Shown: positions 52,243 through 61,015 of the stretch, piece by piece
Layout: each line of letters opens with the position of its first letter
Position numbering within the stretch: position 1 is the stretch's first letter
From: Eleusine coracana subsp. coracana
Taxonomy: Eukaryota > Streptophyta > Magnoliopsida > Poales > Poaceae
Reading direction: 5' to 3'
Assembly (NCBI GenBank): GCA_032690845.1
Contig: CM064426.1
Coordinates: 41,348,101-41,412,100, forward strand
DNA length: 64,000 nucleotides
Made by a program: the position numbers and the translations under genes
Notes under the pieces: generated by a model
Told to the model about the DNA's origin: nothing
Databases searched by the model: none
What the model saw: only the letters and a program-made list of their open reading frames with translations

Positions 52243-53762
52243 TTCTCCCCCTTTTGAATTAGAGTCGTCTTCGACTCGATCCCATCTCTTTCTTCGAATA
52301 TTTGTCTCAAATCTGAAATATGAAATATAGAACTATTCCCAAACTTGGGATGCACCTCATGTTTATATGCATTATAAAAATTATCATTAGAATTTGAAAC
52401 TACAGTAGAAGGCATGTCACACAACTGAACAACATCTTTGAAAAATTGGCCAGTAGTATGAACATCATCCTCACTCTTATGACAAGTTAGAAAATGTGTG
52501 ATCTTAGAAACAGTAGAAAAACTTGACATGACATGACAATTTTTATTGCAGTTTTCTAGTGTCTCATTGAGTTGCACAACACAAGGAGGTTTCAATGTTG
52601 AAGAAATATAAACTCTATGCACCATAAACAAACCTCTATGATCATAATAGCCAATAGCATGAAAATTATTTCTTGTCAATAAAGGAAATTCAGTTTGAGA
52701 AAAGATTTTCTTCTCGATGGTATTTAGATCACAAAGAACATCAAATTCAATATAACCTAAAGTGTTTAGAGAAGTCAACAATTTCTACTCATCCTTTTCA
52801 CATGTAACTAAAATCAAATGTTTTATTTCAGCACCATTAGGTGAATCATAAGCAAAAGCATCAAGCTCATTCATTTGTTGTGGCAAAGGTATTAGTGAAG
52901 CATTGGCACACAACTCCTCTTTATCACAAGGACCAATAGATAAATCAACTTGTAACAAAGAAACATCATCATAAGGTTCCAATACAGCAAGATTATAGGA
53001 ACAATTCATCACATCAAGAAAGCTTTTACCTGAAGCAACAACTTGTTCTTTATCTTTCCCACTATCATCTTCTTTATGTAGATGTTCAAATGTATTAGTT
53101 GCAACAAGAGGCAAAGAAATATGTTCATCCTCTAGTAATTCAGATTTTGATGGAAGTGTTGCAACATTTGAAATAGCCCATTCTATCCTAAATGGTTCAT
53201 TCTTTCTTCTCTCAAATCTTTGTTGGTCCTCTTCTAAAATTTCAGCAGCAGTCATAGGTTTAAGAGTAACCCTTCTACCATTGTATTTAAATGAGTAGCT
53301 ATTAGCAATGGCATTATGTGAAACATTATTTGTAGAAATCCAAGGTTTACCTAATAACACATGACATGCTTGCATAGGTACTATATCAAATTCTGCACTA
53401 TCCTTGTAAGAACCAATAAAAAATTCAATGCGTGCAATTTGATCTACCTTTATCTTACCACAAGAATTTACCCATTGGATGTAGTATGGACATGGGTGTG
53501 GTTGTGTGGTCAAGCCAAGCTTCTCGACCAACTCCAAGCTTGCAATGTTGTGGCTACTCTCTCCATCAATGATGACACGACAACGTCGATCCTTCACAAC
53601 AAAGTGAGTCTGGAATAAATTGTTCAATTGATTTTGCTCTATCTTCTCCATTTGAGAACTGAACACTCGTTGTGCTACAACACTCTTATCATCATGAGAT
53701 GCCATCAATTCATTCCCATGAGTATTGGAACCTGTCATTGTTAGTAGCAAACAAGAAAACAC
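52243..53762 (-). CDS. Protease-type protein of D2, reading into the 3' LTR
   Basis: The frame starts near 53762 and runs to 52785, then continues after one stop in a further frame from 52781 to 51807, deep inside the LTR. Protease-like motifs are RCRVIIDGESSHNIASLELV (DGES in place of DTGS or DGGS), VEKLGLTT, YYIQWVN, IVPMQACHVLLGKPW and the following YSFKYNGRRVTLKPMT. No gag core or CCHC knuckle precedes it. The downstream part (LIQKGENDENITPMDTRNTP) crosses the polypurine tract, as in D. The altered protease loop suggests loss of activity. Confidence 0.7.
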
Positions 53763-54609
53763 ACAAGAGTATATTTTCCTATCACTACTATGTAATAACA
53801 GTGAAAACTCTCAACAAGAAAATGGAAGCATCTCACCAAGCCCTTACAAAGTTCTTAATTACAACAAGCAAAGGATACCTTGGAGAGTGTGAACTGACAA
53901 TTGCGAGAGTCAAAAATTTGTGCCTGTTCAGAAGGATATATATGGAGCTTGGATAGGCAATATTAGGTAGCAAGGATTAGCAAGATCTCAATTCAGAAAT
54001 TGCAAAACTGAATAATAGTCCCAAGCTAGTCTATGTCACCGGTCTAAACTTGTCTCGGACCTAGTTCAAGCAAGCAAGCGAATGACTTAACAAAGAATGC
54101 AAAGGCTGCAAGCAATTCTGAATTTTTATCTTTGCCTTTTTCTACTTCTCTTTTTTGTGCGGCTTTTTCCTCTTATGCACTTTTGCCTTTTTCTTTTCTT
54201 TTCTTGTGAATCAGAACTGCAGCAAGATATTAGTATTAGAAAGAAAAAGGAAAATATATTCTAGCATAAGCAATATTATGATCTGAATATGATAGTCACA
54301 GAGATAGATAATATATTATTCCAAAACTCTCAATGTGTGCAACAAACTGAATTTTTTTTTCTCTTGATTCTCTATGAACAAGGACATGCACCACTCAAAC
54401 AAGACCAAAGAACAAGCACTAGACAAGCAATACAATGACCTTGTAGGGACTAAGATTCAGAGAAGCAAACTAAACTGAAAATTGCATAGCACAAGGGGGA
54501 TATAGGACAGCGGAAACACGACGAACAAATATTTTTGTAGGGTAGTTTTCTGGAGTTTAGGACTGAACAAAATAACAGAGATAAGGGTGAACCTATTGGT
54601 GTACCTGAA
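53763..54609 (-). other. 5' leader of D2
   Basis: There is no supported gene. T-rich and TC-rich stretches lie near 54130-54210. Confidence 0.5.
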
Positions 54610-54622
54610 GCTCTGATTACCA
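54610..54622 (-). other. Primer-binding site of D2
   Basis: The minus strand reads TGGTAATCAGAGC, initiator tRNA-Met type with one inserted base, 2 bp from the LTR. Confidence 0.75.
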
Positions 54623-54624
54623 CT

Positions 54625-55525
54625 TGATGTGGACAAGGGTTCCCGATCTTCTGATAGGTTCTGATAATCTTGATTAAGGCGGAGACGATACACAAATCGA
54701 TCCGGCTTCCGAACGACACGTTCTGAACCCCGCAATCGCAGCACAACCTCTCCTCTGGTTATCAACCGTTCAAGAACTATTGACCTCGCCAAGAAGGCTT
54801 ATCCTTGCCTGCAAATCAAGAACACAAGCAAGAACAAAGAAGAATGCAACCAAATTTGCAAGTATACAATGAATCTCACAAGTTGGGGTCTCACAAACCG
54901 ATCAAACGGCAAAACTGTTATCAACAGAATAATCTAAGCAAAATCCAAACCCTAATGAAGAGGTGGCGGCTGTATATGAGGACCCTAGGGTCGTGCAAGA
55001 CCCCCTGGACGCAGCCCTAAGTGGGCTCAACTCGATACATGGTCCAAAGACCGATTACGGTGTCGCAGCACCAGGACAGATTCTGTATATCAACTTGTTT
55101 TGACGATTGCTGACGGCTCGTGACGAATTTTGATATGGGACCAGTTGGATTGGAAAGATCTTTTCGTTATGTTTCCAGGAATATATAGAATGTCCAAATC
55201 CGAGTCCGTATGCGTCCTGGGCGTCCGTTTTAGTGCAGACTGGTCCTGGGCTCCGAAACAGACTCGAAGTCGGTTTTGGATTGGGCTTTCACCTTGGCTT
55301 GGACGTCCTTGCTGGCCCATCACGCCTCCAATCACCTCCTCAGCTATATCATCATCATTTCCATGGTTCCTAACAATAATTAAATCATTAGGTAGTAATA
55401 TATTCTCAAAATCACATAAACAAAACATTAGAAACGAAGTCACCTGTAAATTCAGGTGATGCAAATGAACTTTCATCTTAGTTGGAGGAGTGTTGCGTGT
55501 ATCCATAGGTGTGATGTTCTCATCA
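54625..55525 (-). repeat. 5' LTR of D2
   Basis: It is 901 bp, equal in length to the other LTR, with only scattered differences (for example at 54644 and 54988). Confidence 0.9.
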
Positions 55526-58339
55526 TACTTGGTACTATTCAATACTTGTCCGCGGAGTTGCAACGATAGGTGCTCCATTTTATCAAGTTCATTAATCCAG
55601 TGAACCATAGTTGAATCTATAACCTATCGTTGTCTCCACTAGTTTAAGCATAGCATTCGCTAACGGAAAAGTTTACTGACATAAACTAATTATAGGTCAT
55701 TGCTGGAGTATGCAAGTGGGTTTCATCTAAGTCCTACACGTAATGCACAATACAATATTTCTATCTTGTGACAAAGTAAAAAAGGACTCAAAAATTAATT
55801 GGGTATGCACCGGGGCTTGGCTTGGGAGTACTCATAGTTAATGTCTTCACCAAAGTTCACTTCAGAGCTCGGCTGATCCGGTGTGATCTCCTCGGTCTCG
55901 ATCCCTATATGACATGAATAATGCATAAATACGGAGGAGTACACAAGGTTTCATGGAGTTCCTTAACTAAAGATGAAATGAGTGGCATGATGATTCATGG
56001 CACTTCCTCAACAAATAGAATTAATGAAACTGATACTCATGAATGAATGTGTATGCACACACATGGATGACATGGCAACCACTGAATTTGAAGGGGACAA
56101 ACTTCTAATTAACAAAACATGCGTTTCATGCATCAAAACTTAGTGTATGTCTACCATGAATATGACCATAGCATAGATGAGAATCACATGGCATTATATG
56201 ATGATGGTGACATGAAAATGTAGTACTGGTCCTATACTTCAGAAAGTTCATTTTTTTTAGCAAAGTATCTAAAGTGACCATTATGCAATTGGCCTTCACA
56301 AGATATGAGGTTGACAAAGTTGATTCTAGATAGAAATAGCTCTAGGTGCATATATATATAAGTAGTTAGGAACCATGAGCATATAAATGGAGATGAACAT
56401 TTCAACTATGATGTTAGGATGAATTATCCTGCATGAATATTCCAGAGGTAAATTTATTCTTACTTGTAACTAAATACATATAAAGGCAATATTCATATGG
56501 AAAATTCCTAAGTTAACTATCAAGTGACCAATTCGACAGAAAAAAGTACACTTAAGTTGCTTCAAATTTTGCATGGGATTTTATAGGAGTGTACAAGTGC
56601 ATAAGGAACAGGAATACCAAATTTCATATATAAATTCCTAGCCAATAATTTATATAAATTCGGTTACTGAAAATGAAGATTATGCAATAATACTAAAAAT
56701 ATGCATATAAATGGACATGTGCTTTTGCAGAAAGTTTAGAGATACCGTGAAATGATCACTGAGCAAGTTTCATGAATTTACCACTTATATTTATTTACTT
56801 ACGAATTTATTAAGCAATTTAGGGTTGTAATTTTAGGCAATTAAATAAGTTAACTCACTGCATAACCTTGGACTTCAACTTACTTTTCTGGTAGAGGGGG
56901 ATTTTAGGAGTCGAACAAAATTTGTTTCATGATTTTTGGAATTATATTGCTCGAGTTATTGATTTTTGAACTTCATAGCAGAGTTCACCCTTAATTACCA
57001 AATTGCCATCGACAATTTGAATTCAATCTAGGCGCGCGCGCGCCCACGCGACGGCCGGCGACGGCGAGCTCGGTCCAGCGGCCAATCGGCGGTGCAGCCG
57101 GGGCCAATGCGCACCCCAAAACGTTCCTGATGCTACGAGGGTCCCGAGGCTAGGGTCGGAGGGAAGAGGGGTTCACCGGAGGCTGCCGACGACGAGGGGT
57201 GGTGGTGGGGAAAGCTCCGGCGAGGTTCGTGCGATGATGCCGAGGAAGAGGGAGGTCAGGGCTTGGTTAGAAAGCTTCACCGTGGTACGGAGATGATCGG
57301 CGTAGAGGACGAAGTGGAGGAGAAAGGTCGGAGCAGGGCTCCCGTTGGTGAGGTGGGGGCGGTTCCGGCGGTGGCGGTCTTTTCTCCTCAAAATCCGGTG
57401 AGGTGGCTGAAATCCAGAGGGAGCCAGTCAGGGGGACGTGAGAGGAGTGCCTACCTCTAACTGTGGACGACGGCGGCCATGGCAGTCTCGAGCAGGGCTC
57501 CGGAGCTTGGGCTCGCCGGGGTGGAAGAGGGGAGCTAGTGCTGGCGCTTGGGGGGGGGGGGGTTCTGGAGGGTGCGAGAGTTGATTGCGAGTTGAGAGAG
57601 TGCGAGAGCTGAGGGCCAAGTGAGCTGCTGCCGTTATTTGATGATCGGCGGCATAGAGAGAGGGAGAGAGGAGAGAGAGAGAGAGCGAGAGTGAGCTGTC
57701 AGCCAGAGGGTGGCTCACCGGCGCTAGGGCTTCAATTCGGCCGGTGGCACAGGAGAGGAGGTGGCGGTGCAGTGGCCGGCATGGGGAAGCGGCAGTGATC
57801 GGTGGTGGCACAGGAGCTCGGGTACTGCTCGTTGTTGAGCTGGGGTTGGTCAGGGGGAAGGAGAAGGATTGACTTGGCTTGACTCGAACAGGGCTCGGGT
57901 TTGGCCAAAATTCACCACGTTCCACTGCTCCAAACCTAGTACAGATTTTTGTGCATGCCCATGGAATCATGTGCTCCAACTTTGCTTTTGGGTGCATGAT
58001 CTAATTCGGCCTAGATTAAGTATGGAAATTCCAGGACAGAAATGCTCTTCTTTGACTTTAGGGGAATTTTTAAGGGTATTAAATGACTACCAAAACTTCT
58101 GGTAAAATTCTCAAACTTCTCTTTTAATGTGGCCATTCAGAATATGCAAAAACATTGGTTTACTTCCATGGGTGTTTAGTGAGGTTTGAGAATGGCTCTC
58201 ATTTGGATATTCTGGATTTAATTAATTTAATTTCTCCCTTTATTCTTTGGTAGCTTAATTAATTCTATTTTTAATCATCGCTCGACTAATATTAGGTTAA
58301 GTTAAATTACCATTTTGTGACATGGGATGTCACAATAAT

Positions 58340-59185
58340 CAAATAGTGATATTTGTGTTTCATGCCCATTGAGCCATGTTCGACCGAGCTCCGAGGTTAA
58401 ATTTACTCGCGCTGCTCAAAGACAAGTGGCTCATACATTCCCACCTCTATAATGACTAACCCTTGCACACTTGAGAAAATCTTTTGTTGAGTCATAAGTG
58501 TAGGGGGAGCTATGGTGAAATTCCACTTCGACCAAGGAGGAGCACCGTGAAAGGGGGAGTTATTCTATCTCTTGCCAACTATTTTATGCCTCTTAGTTTT
58601 GTTACATTTTTGTGTGGTTTTTGGTGATAGGTGACAAAGGGGGAGAAGAAACATGAAGATCCAAAAGCCAAGTCTAGATCAAAAAGGGGAGAGAAGAACA
58701 TGAAGATCCTAAATCCAACCCTAGACCAAGGAGAGAGAAGAAACATGAAGATGATCGATATCTCAAAGAAGGAGGAGAACATGAAGAACAAACGTGAAGA
58801 TTCGGGAAGATGGAACATGAAGATCACATCAAGATGGACATCTACACCGACATGGAGAACAACAACGACGGTGCAGGTCTACGGCGACAAAATACAACTT
58901 CACTGACATGAACATCTACGTCCTTGGTACATGTCTACATCAACAAGATCAACTACCACGACACCAAGGAGGGCGCACATTCAACTCAAACTCAATATCT
59001 AGTGCGCTACATATTTGGGTAGTTCTCCCTCCACACCTAGCATATTTCAAGGGGGAGACTACTTCCAAGGTAAGGACCAAGGTATGTCTTTCAATCTTTT
59101 GTTTTCCTTTGGTTCTTTCCTGCTCATCCAATTTTGGATCATCATAAGTAGTAGTTGTCATCCATCACCAAAAGGTGGGAGATTG
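58340..59185 (+). other. Post-pol region of L, right part, with ACATGAAGAT repeats and PPT
   Basis: A GA-rich stretch from 58640 to 58830 has about five dispersed copies of ACATGAAGAT. It is open for 91 codons (58631-58906; Lys/Glu-rich), but the repeats explain the composition, so I do not call a gene. AAAAGGTGGGAGAT (59172-59185) is the polypurine tract directly before the LTR. Confidence 0.6.
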
Positions 59186-61015
59186 TAAGGTCCATGACCA
59201 TTGAGGTCACCCTAAGGTATGGTGTTTTGGTGATGAATGACAAACATGAAATGAGACTAATGTCTACACGAGTGTTGTCCGTGTAGGAAACCTTTTCTAT
59301 CTTATGATGATTGTCGATGACATCCTTGGTGATTGATGACAATGACCACAAGCATGGAGGCTTGTGAACTTGATGGAGGCCAAGGGTCGATGGAGATGGA
59401 TCAAAGCGGAGAACAAGCTATGGTGCAAGTGTATGGAACACTTGACTAGTTGTTAGGGCTTTAAGTCCATAGGAAAAACCGGACTATCAAGGGGGTCTAG
59501 GTCATTCTCTTAGGTCATGTCTAGTCGGTGCTGTGCAAGGTTGTTCGGTGAAATCACAGGCACTAGGTGACAGTGGAGAAGCCAAGGATCTGTTCCAAGA
59601 AGCTGGGAAACGAAGTCAAGCGAGGACAGCAAGTTTCAGCTTCTGGACATAGAGATCGGACAGAGGGGTCAGTGGAGACCAGACTATATAGTCACTATAT
59701 GGAGTTGTCCAGGACTTAGCGCGAGGAGCAGGAGTTCTATCAGCAGGAGACTCCGTACAGACTGGACGGTCCGGTCTGTTGACCGGACGGTCGGGTCAGT
59801 AGGAGTGCAAGAACGGCAGAGAAGGTGCATTTTGTGGAGGCTCCTGGAATGGAGAGAGAAAGTGGACTAGACGGTCCTTTCCAATGACCGAACGGTCCAG
59901 TTAGTACAGGAAATTGCCTGAACAAAGAAGCCAATGGTTCTGGGAACCGTTACCAGAGTGCCTGGATGGTCCGGTCAGGAAGTGACCGAACAGTCTGGTC
60001 TGGATGTCCAGAAAGGCAATTTCATGGAGCAACGGCTAGTTTGAGGTTGGGAGCCTATATAACTTCATTGCTGGGGTCTTAGAGACCTCTCTTGGCCAGT
60101 GGAATACTTGAGAGCATTTGGTAAGGTCCAAGAGGAAAAGAGGAGAGCACTAGGAGGAGATATTGCATATCTTGAGAGTGCTAGAGAAGAGTAGCTTGAG
60201 CATCTTGCACATCTAAGGCTAGGGTGTCCTTGAAGGTGTGATCTAGATTGTTACTCTTGGTCTATGGTGAGACCTAGACCGGTTAGGTGTTGGTGATCGA
60301 GCCTATCATGATCGGTTGTGAAGGTTGTCACATGTTTGTACACGGTTTGAGCCCGCCGTTGAAAGGGGCATCGCTAATGAGCGCCCGTGTTGGCTCGGGG
60401 AGTCCGGCAAGTTCTCGAGGGAGGCGAGCTTGTGCTTTGTGCAGCGGTGACGCACACCGTGTCTTCACTCTAGGAATGATTGTGGGCTCGTGGACGAGAA
60501 CTCCACTTGGTGGCGGGAGGGACCGGGACTCCGGCGGGAGTGCTCCAACAAGGATTAGGGGAAGGCGCCATCCTTCCGAGACTTCAGGAAAAATGTCATG
60601 AGCCATCCCTTACTCTACTCCTCACTATGATGCTTTACTTTCCGCATTTACATACCATGATATTCATGCTTGTATGTTCGATCAGTTCTCTTTGACTATC
60701 ATGTAGATTGGCAAGTTTAGACTCCTTTCTTGCTAGTAGTGTTTAAGCTTCCGCATTTGATGACTAGCATGAGCAGGAGTTGCATTGGTGTGCTTGATCA
60801 CTAGAAGTGCATAGGAATTGTATTGATAGTGTGATCCACTAGTATGCATAGGGTGCCCTTCCTTTCATAGGATTATATTGATAGTGTGATCACCACTAGA
60901 CTTGTGTAGGAGTTGTATTGAGTGCTATCAGTAGTTTACAATTGGTAAAATTGGCTCATGGTGGTAGTTCCAGATTCAACCCCCCCCCCCCCCCTCAGTC
61001 ACTTTGATCCTTTCA
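59186..61015 (+). repeat. 3' LTR of element L
   Basis: It begins TGTAAGGTCCATG, ends GATCCTTTCA, and is 1830 bp. It contains about 210 bp more than the 5' LTR between 59650 and 59900. A C run of about 15 lies at 60980-60994. Confidence 0.9.
59654..60062 (+). promoter_or_regulatory. Expanded palindrome array and TATA in the 3' LTR of L
   Basis: Palindrome copies lie at 59654-59670 (weak), 59760-59776, 59781-59797, 59865-59881, 59886-59902, 59960-59976 and 59984-60000. TATATAAC follows at 60056-60063. The best copy is GACTGGACGGTCCGGTC. The 5' LTR has four copies. Confidence 0.7.

Larger units (their letters stand above)
51342..55525 (-). mobile_element. Element D2, short LTR retrotransposon with protease only
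   Basis: Two LTRs of 901 bp each (51342-52242 and 54625-55525) are nearly identical. The left flank is TAATT and the right flank TACTT. The uninterrupted LTR copy of K at about 40664 reads TACTT, so the duplication is TACTT with one later change. The interior is 2.4 kb with a protease-type ORF but no RT, RNase H or integrase. Transposition must have used proteins from elsewhere. Confidence 0.9.
39594..58334 (-). mobile_element. Element K, Tekay-type chromovirus with 3.9-kb LTRs
   Basis: The 3' LTR is 39594-43490. The interior (43491-50261) carries polyprotein and an upstream ORF on the minus strand. The 5' LTR is 50262-58334, split by D2. Both LTRs start TGTGACAACCC and end GGGATGTCACA on the plus strand. 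ATAAT flanks the element on both sides. Without D2 it is about 14.6 kb. Gag-pol order (protease, RT, RNase H, integrase, chromodomain) is Ty3/gypsy. Confidence 0.9.
50262..58334 (-). repeat. 5' LTR of element K, interrupted by D2
   Basis: Removing D2 and its duplication leaves about 3884 bp that align end to end with 39594-43490. Differences are scattered substitutions plus indels, for example a deletion of about 45 bp near 57448 relative to 42568-42612 and a short insertion near 56453. Confidence 0.9.
32612..61015 (+). mobile_element. Element L, SIRE-like Ty1/copia retrotransposon
   Basis: The two LTRs (32612-34231 and 59186-61015) are direct repeats, flanked by CCATC at 32607-32611 and 61016-61020. 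Between them lie a primer-binding site, gag remnant, protease-integrase-RT-RNase H in copia order and a long post-pol region that was split by K. L interrupts C's integrase exactly between TDNGTQF-side and NGQVE-side sequence. Without K it is about 9.7 kb. Confidence 0.9.

Noticed and set aside
58631..58906. Possible envelope-like ORF after copia pol
   Set aside because: SIRE elements can have an env-like ORF here, but this one is only 91 Lys/Glu-rich codons explained by the ACATGAAGAT repeats, with no signal peptide or membrane segment.
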